This document shows positions 23,643 to 31,499 of a stretch of DNA of 64,000 nt, one piece after another (position 1 is the first letter of the stretch; every line of letters starts with the position of its first letter). A model generated the notes under the pieces. The model was not told where the DNA came from, searched no databases, and saw only the letters and a program-made list of their open reading frames with translations. The DNA comes from an uncultured Alistipes sp. (lineage in GTDB: Bacteria; Bacteroidota; Bacteroidia; Bacteroidales; Rikenellaceae): the NCBI RefSeq assembly GCF_949296715.1, contig NZ_CASFQD010000002.1, positions 5,448 through 69,447 of the forward strand. Direction: 5' to 3'. Made by a program: the position numbers and the translations under genes.

Positions 23643-25070
23643 ATGAAAAAGACACTTTTTGCATCGATTCTTCTGCTCCTTGCCGTCACCTGCGTCCGGG
23701 CCCAGCGGCTCGAAACACGCGACGAACGGCTCGACCGGGTCTTCGGCATCGCCGTGCGGACGCTCTGCGGCAACGTCGAGGACGGCATCATCAAGGCCGG
23801 CGGCGCCTACGGCGGCGAGTGGACGCGCGACGTGGCCATCAACGTGTGGAATGCGGCGAACCTGCTGCTGCCCGAGGAGGCCGAACGTTCGCTGTGGCAC
23901 GTGACGACCGACAACCGCACGATGATCGGACACCAGTACTGGGATCAGATCATCTGGGTGACAGGCGCCTACGACCATTATCTGGCCACGCAGGATACGC
24001 TCTTCCTGCGGCAGGCGTACATCGCTTCGGCCAATACCATGCGGCGGCTCGAGAAGGAGGCCTTCGATGCGGAGTACGGGCTTTTTACCGGCCCTTCGGT
24101 CTTCAACGACGGAATCGCGGGGTATGAGGAGCCGGTCTTCGATCCGGCGGTCGGATCGAGCTATGTGCTCGACTATCCCGAGGCGGCTCATGTCAAGTGC
24201 TTGAGCACGAACTGCATCTATTACAATGCCTACCTCCTGCTGGCGCGGATGTCCGACAAACTGGGCTTTGCGGATGAGGCCGCGGCGTACCGGCAGAAGG
24301 CCGCGACGCTGAAGCAGGCCATCCGGAAGCATCTGTACGATTCCGAGACGGCGACCTTCGCCTACCTGATCGACGGCCACGGCACGGTCCATCACTTCCA
24401 GGAGGGGCTGGGCCTTTCGTTCGCCATCCTCTTCGGCGTGGTCGACCGCGGGGAGGCCGCCCGGATCGTCGACGGGGCCTATGTGGCGCCGTATGGCCTG
24501 CCGTCGGTCTATCCTGCCTTCAAGCGCTTCTCGAAGGAGCGGCCCGGCCGCCACAACGTCCTGGTCTGGCCCTTCGTCAATGCGTTCTGGGCCGATGCGG
24601 CCCTGCATGCGGGGCGCGAGGAGCGCTTCGCCTTCGAACTGGAGAACCTCTGCCGCCTCGTGACGGCGAGCGACGGCTGTTTCTATGAGATTTACGACCC
24701 CTACACGGGCAAGGTCTGCGGCGGCTGGCAGGTCGGGGGCGGGCCCGGTCCCGACGGCGTGTGGGATTCGATCCACGACCAGACCTGGTCGGCCACGGGA
24801 TTCCTCCGCATGGTGCTGCGCGGCATGCTGGGGCTGGAGTTTACCGAACATGGGCTGCGTATCGCGCCGAATCCCCGGCTGATGGCCCGCTTCGGCTTCG
24901 AAAGGCTGACCGACCTGCGCTATCAGCAGGGTACGGTCGATCTTGTGCGGCGGGGCGACGGCGACGTCATCCGCGAAATCCTGCTCGATGGCAAGCCGGC
25001 AGGCGGACAGTCGGTCCTGCTGCCGGCGCCGCATACGGGCCGGGCCGTGGTCGAGATCGTGACGGAGTGA
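23643..25070 (+). CDS. exported six-hairpin (alpha/alpha) glycosidase, MGH1-like
   Basis: A 475-residue protein with a signal peptide (1-20, cleavage near VRA-Q). The body reads as an (alpha/alpha)6 barrel: EWTRD at 59-63, followed by the DNRTMIGHQYWDQIIW stretch, repeated helical hairpins rich in Trp/Tyr/Phe and acidic residues, and a C-terminal beta-rich part that includes APNPRLMARFGFERLTDLRYQQ. The stretch GPGPDGVWDSIHDQTWSATGF near 370 is typical of GH63/MGH1-like and related inverting families. Likely acts in the periplasm on a glycan; linkage unknown. It is monocistronic. Confidence 0.8.
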   Translation: MKKTLFASILLLLAVTCVRAQRLETRDERLDRVFGIAVRTLCGNVEDGIIKAGGAYGGEWTRDVAINVWNAANLLLPEEAERSLWHVTTDNRTMIGHQYWDQIIWVTGAYDHYLATQDTLFLRQAYIASANTMRRLEKEAFDAEYGLFTGPSVFNDGIAGYEEPVFDPAVGSSYVLDYPEAAHVKCLSTNCIYYNAYLLLARMSDKLGFADEAAAYRQKAATLKQAIRKHLYDSETATFAYLIDGHGTVHHFQEGLGLSFAILFGVVDRGEAARIVDGAYVAPYGLPSVYPAFKRFSKERPGRHNVLVWPFVNAFWADAALHAGREERFAFELENLCRLVTASDGCFYEIYDPYTGKVCGGWQVGGGPGPDGVWDSIHDQTWSATGFLRMVLRGMLGLEFTEHGLRIAPNPRLMARFGFERLTDLRYQQGTVDLVRRGDGDVIREILLDGKPAGGQSVLLPAPHTGRAVVEIVTE

Positions 25071-25111
25071 TGTGTGAAATCGCGCTCGGGCGGCGGGGCC
25101 CGGTAATGGAT

Positions 25112-25142
25112 CGGAGGAGCCGACGGCTCCTCCGTTTTTTTT
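25112..25142 (+). terminator. terminator of the glycosidase gene
   Basis: An 11-bp inverted repeat (25112-25122 with 25124-25134) is followed by eight T. Confidence 0.85.
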
Positions 25143-25152
25143 GTTGCGGCCG

Positions 25153-25401
25153 TCAGAGCGCCTGCCGCAGGGCCCGGGCCAGCTGGTCGGGGCACGAGGT
25201 GCCGCGGCCCCGGCAGTCGATGCCTTCGAGGCGGGCGATGGCCTCCCCGACCTTCATGCCGCGTACCAGCGCGGCGACGCCCTGCGTATTGCCGTGGCAG
25301 CCGCCCGTGAAGACGACGCTGCGGATGGTGTCGTCATCGACGACGATGTCGATCTGCCGGGAGCAGGTCCCGACGCAGGTGTGGGTTATCTGTCGTGTCA
25401 T
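25153..25401 (-). CDS. TSCPD-domain protein (TIGR03905-like)
   Basis: An 82-residue protein built of one TSCPD domain: VGTCSRQIDI at the start, FTGGCHGNTQGVAALV in the middle and the name-giving TSCPDQL near residue 70. It contains five Cys, of which four are placed as possible metal or Fe-S ligands. The domain also occurs at the end of class II ribonucleotide reductases. Function of the stand-alone form is unknown. The ATG at 25401 was chosen because a -7 box lies at 25425-25432. Confidence 0.88.
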   Translation of the reverse strand: MTRQITHTCVGTCSRQIDIVVDDDTIRSVVFTGGCHGNTQGVAALVRGMKVGEAIARLEGIDCRGRGTSCPDQLARALRQAL

Positions 25402-25424
25402 GCCGTTTTCGTTTTTGAACGGCG

Positions 25425-25432
25425 CAAAGATA
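25425..25432 (-). promoter_or_regulatory. -7 box (TATCTTTG, minus strand) of the TSCPD gene
   Basis: CAAAGATA reads TATCTTTG on the minus strand, 23 nt before the ATG. No clear TTTG element is seen at -33. Confidence 0.65.
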
Positions 25433-25464
25433 CGCTTTTTGCCCGGATGCCGCTCCTGCGGGCG

Positions 25465-25562
25465 CAAAAAGATGCATTGCCGGACGGACCGGGCATCCCA
25501 AGAGGCGCTTGGAATGACTCTCCTTTCCGGCAATGCGGGTATTCTTAACAGGGTGGATGAAT
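25465..25562 (-). ncRNA. probable small RNA (or structured leader) of about 95-100 nt
   Basis: On the minus strand a promoter at 25569-25576 is followed by a short hairpin GTATTC/GAATAC, then an 11-bp stem GCATTGCCGGA/TCCGGCAATGC (25536-25526 with 25484-25474) enclosing a second hairpin CCAAG/CTTGG. Right after the long stem comes ATCTTTTTG, a terminator-like U-run. No open frame fits. The sequence matches no RNA family I recognise (no SRP, tmRNA or riboswitch consensus). It could be an independent sRNA or an attenuating leader of the TSCPD gene, which has its own promoter further on. Confidence 0.5.
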
Positions 25563-25568
25563 ACTACA

Positions 25569-25576
25569 CAAATGTA
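25569..25576 (-). promoter_or_regulatory. promoter of the probable small RNA (TACATTTG with TTTG 19 nt upstream)
   Basis: On the minus strand the sequence reads TTTG, 19 nt, TACATTTG, an exact Bacteroidota -33/-7 layout. No protein start follows at a normal distance. Confidence 0.6.
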
Positions 25577-25593
25577 GTGATTTTTCCGCTGAA

Positions 25594-25628
25594 AACAAAA
25601 AAACAGCAAAGATTTTTTGCTGTTTTTT
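25594..25628 (-). terminator. terminator of the nusB-DUF1573-yajC operon
   Basis: A 13-bp stem (25598-25610 with 25616-25628), AAAAAACAGCAAA with its complement, has a 5-nt loop and gives U-runs in both directions. It lies 17 nt past the yajC stop. Confidence 0.85.
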
Positions 25629-25645
25629 CGGACCCCACGGGCGGT

Positions 25646-25966
25646 TTACTGGCGCTGGAGCTCGGAATTGTCGGCAACGACCATGTTCTTGTCGATGCGC
25701 AGCGTGACGTTGCTGTCCACCTCGATGAGCAGCGTCGTCTCCTTGATCTCCTTGACCGTACCGTAGATGCCGCCGGCGGTGATGATCTTGTCACCCTTCT
25801 TGAGCCCGTCGCGGAAGGCCTGCATCTGCTTGCGGCGCTTGGCCTCGGGACGCCACATGAAGAGCCACAACACGAGGACCATCAGGGCGATCATGATGAT
25901 GAAGCTGTACTGCTGCATGAAACCCGGCTGGGGTTCTACGGGCGCAGCCTGAAGAAAATTGATCAT
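25646..25966 (-). CDS. yajC: preprotein translocase subunit YajC
   Basis: A 106-residue protein with one N-terminal helix (about 20-39, SFIIMIALMVLVLWLFMW) followed by the conserved RPEAKRRKQMQAF and LKKGDKIITAGGIYGTV signature of YajC. It is an accessory subunit of the SecDF-YidC holotranslocon. Last gene of the operon with nusB and DUF1573, an arrangement common in Bacteroidota. Confidence 0.96.
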   Translation of the reverse strand: MINFLQAAPVEPQPGFMQQYSFIIMIALMVLVLWLFMWRPEAKRRKQMQAFRDGLKKGDKIITAGGIYGTVKEIKETTLLIEVDSNVTLRIDKNMVVADNSELQRQ

Positions 25967-26042
25967 ATTCTATTCGTTTTAAGTGTTTGTTTTCCGTTGT
26001 ATTCCGCGCAAAGATACGAATTATTGTCGAAATCGCAAGCCC

Positions 26043-26516
26043 TTATTCGATTTCCGCTTCGACGAAAATCCGCAGGGGCCGCGCCGCGCCGGCCAGATGC
26101 AGGTCGACGGTCTTGAGCTGCCAGCCGTGTTCGCCGCGCGAGTCGAAGCGCAGGCGCAGGCGGCGTGCGGCGCCCGGTGCAACGGGCTCGCGGTCAAACT
26201 CGAGCGTCGTGCATCCGCAGCTGCGGCCGTAGGAGGCGACGGCCACGGTCCGCGAGGCGTCGTTGACGAGCCACAGGCGCAGCTCGGCGATCTCGCCCGA
26301 GTGCAGGCGTCCGAAACGGACGGTATCGCTCCCGCCCTTTTCGAGAATTGCGTCCGTAAGCGTGATTTTCGGGCCCGTGCGTTGTGCCGGGTCGCTCTCT
26401 GCCTCTTTTGGTGCGGCGTTAGGACGTCCCGCGCGGGCTCCGCACGAGACGGCAAGCGCGAGTGCGAGCGCCGCGGCCAGCAGCCGGAGCGGGGCGTATG
26501 CGGGGCGGGCGCGCAT
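26043..26516 (-). CDS. DUF1573 lipoprotein
   Basis: A 157-residue exported protein. The signal peptide ends in LAVSC with Cys25 as the lipidation site. Residues 50-157 form one immunoglobulin-like DUF1573 domain with the family stretch GRSCGCTTLEFDREPVAPG and a KTVDLHL strand. It starts 3 nt after the nusB stop and 76 nt before yajC. Function is unknown. The Cys-x-Cys in the domain is part of the family consensus. Confidence 0.88.
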   Translation of the reverse strand: MRARPAYAPLRLLAAALALALAVSCGARAGRPNAAPKEAESDPAQRTGPKITLTDAILEKGGSDTVRFGRLHSGEIAELRLWLVNDASRTVAVASYGRSCGCTTLEFDREPVAPGAARRLRLRFDSRGEHGWQLKTVDLHLAGAARPLRIFVEAEIE

Positions 26517-26519
26517 GGC

Positions 26520-27455
26520 TCAGATCAGGCCGCGGCCCGACTTGCGGATGCGGCCCTCCTCGGTCAGCGAGGCCACGATCTTGTCCAGCACGCCGTTGAT
26601 GAAGGTGCTGCTGCCCGGCGTCGAGTAGTATTTCGAGATTTCGATCCACTCGTCGAGCGTCACCTTGACGGGAATCGACGGGAAGGAGATCAGCTCGGTC
26701 ATGGCCGTGCCGATGATGAGGTTGTCCATGAAGACGATGCGCTCGACGTCCCAGTTGGCCGTGAACTTCTCGATGTACTCCTGGCAGGAGTTGTAGTTGA
26801 CCAGCGACTTCTCGAAGAGCGTCTTCACGAACTCCGGATCGTCGGGGCTCTTGAACTTCGGGGCGACCTTCAGCTCCGTGTGCGAGGCGCGCAGCGAGGA
26901 GAGCGTGCGCAGCACCATGACGAGGATGTAGGGCAGGTCGTCGCTCCAGAGCAGCGACATCTCCTCCAGCGCCTCGTCCAGCGCGTCGCACTGCTGCAAT
27001 TCGTTGAGGAAGGTCTCGACGAGGCGGCGGTCGTCGTCCAGCGAGCGTTCGTCGCGCTGCATGTACTCCTTGTAGTAGTCGCTCTCGGTGAGCTGCGTGT
27101 AGAGCGTGCGGATCAGCTCGGGGTACTGCGCCCAGCCCAGCTTGCGCGCGGCTACGCGGTCGTTGACCGAATCGCTGTTGGCGATGATGCGGATGACGGC
27201 GTTGTCGACGAATTTTGTGTTCGGGTGGAGGTCTTCGTATGTCGGCAGTTTCTTCTGCTTGGCCAGCTCCTGCCGCTGCTCCGCATAGCGTGCCACCTCG
27301 ACGGGGAGGATCAGCAGCTGGAAGTAGAGGTCGTAGGCCTTGTCGACGGAGGCCATCAGCGTCTTTTCCGAGGCCATCATGTTGTCGGCGCCCGACTTCA
27401 GGTGGGCGAACAGGGCCTTGATGACCTTTATGCGGAGTAATCTTCTGCTCAACAT
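26520..27455 (-). CDS. nusB: transcription antitermination factor NusB, Bacteroidota long form
   Basis: A 311-residue protein. The C-terminal 140 residues hold the NusB helical domain, including DWDVERI-like NWDVERIVFMDNLIIGTAMTEL and the VTLDEWIEISKYYSTPGSSTFINGVLDKI signature. The N-terminal extension (1-170) with RRLLRIKVIKALFAH at the start is usual in this phylum, against about 140 residues in E. coli. NusB with NusE binds boxA RNA and prevents early termination in rRNA operons. It heads the nusB-DUF1573-yajC operon. Confidence 0.93.
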   Translation of the reverse strand: MLSRRLLRIKVIKALFAHLKSGADNMMASEKTLMASVDKAYDLYFQLLILPVEVARYAEQRQELAKQKKLPTYEDLHPNTKFVDNAVIRIIANSDSVNDRVAARKLGWAQYPELIRTLYTQLTESDYYKEYMQRDERSLDDDRRLVETFLNELQQCDALDEALEEMSLLWSDDLPYILVMVLRTLSSLRASHTELKVAPKFKSPDDPEFVKTLFEKSLVNYNSCQEYIEKFTANWDVERIVFMDNLIIGTAMTELISFPSIPVKVTLDEWIEISKYYSTPGSSTFINGVLDKIVASLTEEGRIRKSGRGLI

Positions 27456-27483
27456 AACTTTTAGAACGTATTTTTGACGGCCG

Positions 27484-27491
27484 CAAAGATA
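27484..27491 (-). promoter_or_regulatory. -7 box (TATCTTTG, minus strand) of nusB
   Basis: CAAAGATA reads TATCTTTG on the minus strand, 28 nt before the nusB ATG. It is divergent from the promoter at 27525-27532; the two are only 33 nt apart. Confidence 0.7.
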
Positions 27492-27524
27492 GGAATTTTT
27501 TCCGGAATGAAAGAAATTATTGCG

Positions 27525-27532
27525 TATCTTTG
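27525..27532 (+). promoter_or_regulatory. -7 box (TATCTTTG) 7 nt before the YhiN-like start codon
   Basis: The perfect box ends 7 nt before the ATG at 27540, so the transcript probably has almost no leader. Confidence 0.7.
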
Positions 27533-27539
27533 CAGCCGT

Positions 27540-28811
27540 ATGGAACAGATCGCAGAAAAACAGCCTTACGACGTGATTGTCGTTGGGGCGGGTGCCGCGG
27601 GCATGATGGCCGCGGGCACGGCGGCGCGCAACGGCCGGCGGGTGCTGCTCATCGAGAAGATGGAGAAGTCGGGCCGCAAGGTCCGCATCACGGGCAAGGG
27701 ACGCTGCAACGTGACGAATGCCCGGCCGCCCGAGGAGTTTGCCGCGCAGGTGCGCACGAATGCCGCCTTCTTCGCCCCGGCCTTCGCCGAGTTCAACAAC
27801 CGGGCGACGATCCGCTTCTTCGAGCGGCAGGGCGTGAAGCTCGACATCGAGCGCGGCGAGCGGGTCTTCCCGCGCAGCGGCAAGGCCTGGGACATTGCCA
27901 ACGCGCTGCTGGACTACTGCGTCGACAACGGCGTGAAGATCCTCTACGACACGCGCGTGGTGCGCATCCTGACGCTCGGCGACCGCGTCTACGGCGTGGA
28001 GTACGTCAACAAGCGCGGCTTTGAGCGCCGGGAGGAGGCTCCGCAGGTGATCCTTGCGACGGGCGGCGTCTCCTATCCGGCTACCGGCTCGACCGGCGAC
28101 GGATACGCCTTTGCGGCCGATCTGGGCCATACGATCGAGCCGCTGCGCCCCTCGCTCACACCGCTGGTCACGTCGCACCCGCAGGCGCGCCACCTCGACG
28201 GGCTGCTGCTGCGCAACGTGCGGGCCGTGCTCCACATCGACGGGGAGCCCGTGCGCGAGGAGTTCGGCGAGATCGGCTTCTCGGAGCGCGGCATCGAGGG
28301 GGCCGTGGCGCTGCGCATGAGCCGTGACGCCGTGGATGCGCTCATCGACGGGCGGCGCGTGAAGATCGTCCTCGACCTCAAGCCGGCGCTCGACGAAGAG
28401 ACCCTGCGCGACCGCATCGCCCGCGAACTGGCCGACATGCAGCCCACGGAGTTCTTTGCCGAACTGCTGCGCAAGCTGGTTCCCAAGCAGCTGGTCTTCC
28501 CGCTGGCCCACGAACTGGACATCCACTCGAAGAGCTACGTCTCGAAGCTCACGGAGGAGCAAATCACGCGCCTGATCCGCACGTTGAAGGGGCTGACGTT
28601 CCCCATTGCGGACTACGCCCCCTTCGAGTACGCCGTGACGACGGCCGGCGGCGTGCGCTGCGACGAGGTGAACCCCCATACGATGGAGTCGCTCAAGGTC
28701 CGCGGCCTCTATTTTGCCGGTGAGGTGCTCGACTTGGATGCCAATACGGGCGGTTACAACCTCCAGATCGCCTTCTCCACGGGCCGGCTGGCCGGCATGC
28801 TCAAAAAGTAG
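27540..28811 (+). CDS. YhiN/HI0933-like FAD-dependent oxidoreductase
   Basis: A 423-residue flavoprotein. The dinucleotide-binding VVGAGAAGMMAAG is at about 16-28, followed by the family GRKVRITGKGRCNVTN at about 47-62. Later come LATGGVSYPATGSTGDGY and the closing VTTAGGVRCDEVNP, FAGEVLD, NTGGYNLQIAFSTG signature. Substrate is unknown for the family. It heads a small operon with a decayed methyltransferase (6-nt gap) and a cobalamin adenosyltransferase. Confidence 0.92.
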   Translation: MEQIAEKQPYDVIVVGAGAAGMMAAGTAARNGRRVLLIEKMEKSGRKVRITGKGRCNVTNARPPEEFAAQVRTNAAFFAPAFAEFNNRATIRFFERQGVKLDIERGERVFPRSGKAWDIANALLDYCVDNGVKILYDTRVVRILTLGDRVYGVEYVNKRGFERREEAPQVILATGGVSYPATGSTGDGYAFAADLGHTIEPLRPSLTPLVTSHPQARHLDGLLLRNVRAVLHIDGEPVREEFGEIGFSERGIEGAVALRMSRDAVDALIDGRRVKIVLDLKPALDEETLRDRIARELADMQPTEFFAELLRKLVPKQLVFPLAHELDIHSKSYVSKLTEEQITRLIRTLKGLTFPIADYAPFEYAVTTAGGVRCDEVNPHTMESLKVRGLYFAGEVLDLDANTGGYNLQIAFSTGRLAGMLKK

Positions 28812-28817
28812 GCGGCG

Positions 28818-29330
28818 ATGCGTATCGGCGGTCATCATATCGGTTTTCGCCTCTCGGGCCGGCTTTCCGAGCTGCGCAACCGCCTCGCGCGTGCCCGCTA
28901 CTTCCGCGGCCACGGCGTCCATTCGCCCTTTGTCTACGACATCGTCCGCGAGGTCTTCATGCGGCGGGAGCTGCTGCCGGGCGACCGCGCGCTCTACCGG
29001 GCTCTGTGTGGGGCGGGTGTCGCGCCGCGCCGCGCCGTGCAGCTGCAGAACCTGGCGATCCACTGCGGCTATGCGACCTTCGGCATGAATCGTGCGGAGG
29101 GGGAGCTCTGCATCGCGCTGCCCGACCTGCCGCGTGCCGCAACCCTCGCCCTGGTGGCCGAGGCGGCTGCCGGACGCCGGACCGTGGCGCTGATCGCCCC
29201 CTATGCCGGGCGCGAGCGGCAGGCGCTCTGCCGGCAGATCATTGCGGCGCACCGTTCGACGACGGTGGACAACCGGGGCTATCTGCTTGTGTTCAACAAC
29301 CATTTGCCGAAACAACATTTTCAACTATGA
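28818..29330 (+). CDS. degenerate SAM-methyltransferase-like protein lacking the catalytic core
   Basis: A 170-residue protein. The start RYFRGHGVHSPFVYDIVREVF and the end GYLLVFNNHLPKQHFQL match the two ends of Bacteroidota class I methyltransferases of about 240-260 residues. The middle that should hold the LEIGTxxG SAM loop and the acidic FDG-N-H strand is missing or unrecognisable. It keeps an intact frame and overlaps the next start by ATGA (29327-29330). Identification is from memory of the family pattern. It may be a non-catalytic remnant kept for translation coupling. Confidence 0.65.
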   Translation: MRIGGHHIGFRLSGRLSELRNRLARARYFRGHGVHSPFVYDIVREVFMRRELLPGDRALYRALCGAGVAPRRAVQLQNLAIHCGYATFGMNRAEGELCIALPDLPRAATLALVAEAAAGRRTVALIAPYAGRERQALCRQIIAAHRSTTVDNRGYLLVFNNHLPKQHFQL

Positions 29331-29878
29331 AAGTATACACCAAAACCGGAGACAAGGGAATGACGTCGCTCATCGGCGGCGAGCGGGTATTCAAGTGCGA
29401 CGAGCGGGTCGAGGCCTACGGCTCGGTCGACGAACTGTCGGCCTTCGTGGCGCTGCTGACCGACCGGCTGCGTCCCGATGCGGCGCTGGCGTCGCACGTG
29501 GAGGAGCTCAACCGCATCCTCTCGCGGCTGATGACCGTCGAGGCGCTGCTGGCTGCGGGCGAAGGGGGGCGCGACAAGATGGCGCCGCTGGCTCCCGATT
29601 GCGTGGCGTGGCTCGAGGCGTGCATCGACACGATGCAGGCCGCGCTGCCGCCGATCGACAAGTTCACGATCCCGGGCGGACACGAAGCCGTGTCGCTGTG
29701 CCACGTCTGCCGCACGGTCTGCCGCCGGGCCGAACGGGCGGCGCTGCGGGCCGATCAGCGCTACGGCGTCGATGCCACGGCGCTCGTGTGGCTGAACCGC
29801 CTGTCGGACTATTTCTACCTGCTGGGACGCACGCTGACGGCGCACTATCGGGTGGAAGAGACGTTGTGGATACCCTAA
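29327..29878 (+). CDS. cob(I)yrinic acid a,c-diamide adenosyltransferase, PduO type
   Basis: A 183-residue enzyme that attaches the 5'-deoxyadenosyl group of ATP to cob(I)alamin to form coenzyme B12. The N-terminal ATP-binding loop YTKTGDKGMTSL (4-15), the GSVDELSAF motif near 32, and the late CRRAERAAL and LNRLSDYFYLLGR signatures are all present. Its start overlaps the previous stop (ATGA). Confidence 0.95.
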   Translation: MKVYTKTGDKGMTSLIGGERVFKCDERVEAYGSVDELSAFVALLTDRLRPDAALASHVEELNRILSRLMTVEALLAAGEGGRDKMAPLAPDCVAWLEACIDTMQAALPPIDKFTIPGGHEAVSLCHVCRTVCRRAERAALRADQRYGVDATALVWLNRLSDYFYLLGRTLTAHYRVEETLWIP

Positions 29879-29954
29879 AGGGTTCTTTTTCAGCAACGGA
29901 ACGTTGTAACGGTGATGTTTTGACGTTTTTTCTTTGTATTTCTTGTTTTTTTTA

Positions 29955-29962
29955 TACTTTTG
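29955..29962 (+). promoter_or_regulatory. -7 box (TACTTTTG) of the DUF2795 gene, with a hairpin leader
   Basis: TACTTTTG is 78 nt before the ATG. The leader contains the small hairpin GGCTAC-TGTC-GTAGCC at 29975-29990 close to the probable 5' end. Confidence 0.6.
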
Positions 29963-30040
29963 CAATCCGGTCATGGCTACTGTCGTAGCCCGCGAGGACT
30001 GTAAGACGTTGATTGTAAGTAACTAAAAAAAACTACTATT

Positions 30041-30262
30041 ATGTATTGGACGCTTGAACTGGCCTCGAAACTCGAGGATGCACCCTGGCCCGCGACGAAA
30101 GATGAACTGATAGATTATGCAATTCGTTCCGGTGCGCCGCTCGAAGTGCTTGAGAACCTGCAGGAAATAGAGGATGAGGGAGAGATCTACGAATCCATCG
30201 AAGATATCTGGCCCGACTATCCTTCAAAAGACGACTTCTTCTTCAACGAGGAGGAGTATTGA
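30041..30262 (+). CDS. DUF2795 family acidic protein
   Basis: A 73-residue, strongly acidic protein. WTLELASKLEDAPWPATKDEL is followed by DYAIRSGAPLEVLENL, and the Asp/Glu/Phe-rich tail ends FFFNEEEY. It is nearly invariant among Bacteroidota, which implies a basic role, but none is known. It is monocistronic with a 78-nt leader and its own terminator. Confidence 0.92.
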   Translation: MYWTLELASKLEDAPWPATKDELIDYAIRSGAPLEVLENLQEIEDEGEIYESIEDIWPDYPSKDDFFFNEEEY

Positions 30263-30293
30263 CGCTCTTCGAATAGATTAAACAATTAAATAT

Positions 30294-30337
30294 CAGCGCG
30301 ATAAACAATGAAAATTTGTTTGTCGCGCTGGTGTTTT
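30294..30337 (+). terminator. terminator of the DUF2795 gene
   Basis: A 15-bp stem (30294-30308 with 30316-30330, one mismatch) with a 7-nt loop is followed by GTGTTTTA. Confidence 0.75.
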
Positions 30338-30544
30338 ATGGCCTTGGGCGGTGCGGTTTTGGGGGCAATTTACATCTTTAGAGAGGAAAAATCGGGATTT
30401 GTTAGGACTAATTTCATTACCTTTACAAAGGTTTGTGAGTATTGCCGCAAGCTGTTGCGATGATGCTTTTAATAATCATGGAAAATCCATAGACCTTTTC
30501 ATGGATCGGACAAATCTTTTGAAACAGTATCAATATTGGGTTAT

Positions 30545-31300
30545 ATGAGACAATTCAGTAAGAAAGTCGTTGAGGAACTCGGGTATTATGTCTATGCTTT
30601 GATAGATCCGAGAGATCACAAGATATTCTATATCGGCAAAGGTTGCGGCAACAGAGTGTTCCAACATTGTCTTGCGGCAATTCTGGAGGATGACGAAACC
30701 CTGAAGCTCGACACGATTCGTGCAATTCTCGATTCCGGATTGGAGGTAGGTCATTATATTCTTCGTCACAGGCTTTCGGAAGAGGTGGCACTTCAGATGG
30801 AGTCATTGCTGATAGATGTCCTGACTTATTCTGCATTCAATACGGAGCATGTGTTGGCAAATATCAAGGGCGGCTACCATCAGTGGAATGAGGGAATCAA
30901 GACGATAGAAGAGATAGGTGTTATCTATGAATGTGAAAAGATCAATATCGATGCAAACGATAATGGTCATATATTGTTAGTCAGTCTGAACAAAAGCTAT
31001 GATTCAGTAAAAGATAAATATAAAAGAGTAGATATATATCAAAAGACCAGGAAATATTGGTCCATATCACCGTTCCGTGCCAAAGAAATACGTTACGTAC
31101 TGGGGGTATATCATGGAATTGTCAGGGCTGTGCTTAAGGTGAGTGGGTATACGTGGTCAAAAGTTGACGATGAGCTCGGAAATGAATTTAAACGGGAAAG
31201 GTGTTGTTTTGAAGGAGTATTGGATGACAACTCACCTTATATGAACAAGGACGTAACTAAATACCCGTTTGGAAGTGGAGGGGCATTCCGTTATATTTAG
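30545..31300 (+). CDS. GIY-YIG domain protein (LEM-3-like), AT-rich
   Basis: A 251-residue protein. The N-terminal GIY-YIG nuclease motif reads YYVYALIDP (14-22) and FYIGKGCGNRVFQH (28-41), and an acidic helix (QMESLLIDVL) supplies the expected Glu. The C-terminal 130 residues are unrecognised. Base use is far more AT-rich than the flanks, and the upstream region 30338-30544 has no plausible gene, so recent horizontal entry is likely. It may cut DNA; it could belong to a mobile or defence module whose other parts are absent here. A TTG at 30536 is an alternative start. Confidence 0.78.
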   Translation: MRQFSKKVVEELGYYVYALIDPRDHKIFYIGKGCGNRVFQHCLAAILEDDETLKLDTIRAILDSGLEVGHYILRHRLSEEVALQMESLLIDVLTYSAFNTEHVLANIKGGYHQWNEGIKTIEEIGVIYECEKINIDANDNGHILLVSLNKSYDSVKDKYKRVDIYQKTRKYWSISPFRAKEIRYVLGVYHGIVRAVLKVSGYTWSKVDDELGNEFKRERCCFEGVLDDNSPYMNKDVTKYPFGSGGAFRYI

Positions 31301-31360
31301 CGGATTGAGACGTGCCGATAGTCTGTGGTACAAAAATATTTTAGGCCCGGAAACGCCCTT

Positions 31361-31395
31361 AATTCCCCGTCAATCAGCTGGATTGGCGGGGAATT
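31361..31395 (+). terminator. hairpin after the GIY-YIG gene
   Basis: A 15-bp stem (31361-31375 with 31381-31395, one G-T) with an AGCTG loop is followed by ATTTGTTTG, a weak U-tract. It separates the nuclease gene from the sigma-factor gene. Confidence 0.6.
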
Positions 31396-31499
31396 ATTTG
31401 TTTGGGTGCGGGGTGCGGGCGCTTCGATATGAGTAATATCAGCAAAATTTTATAGTTTTTCAGTCGCTCGGTTGTCTAATATGGTAGAAATCTGAAATC

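Noticed and set aside
25474..25536. SRP RNA (4.5S-type) reading of the yajC/TSCPD hairpin
   Set aside because: The conserved GGAA loop with the AGCAG/CAGG internal loop of SRP domain IV is absent on both strands.
30351..30548. Short open frame before the GIY-YIG gene
   Set aside because: It has no start context, no recognisable protein features and overlaps the nuclease start.
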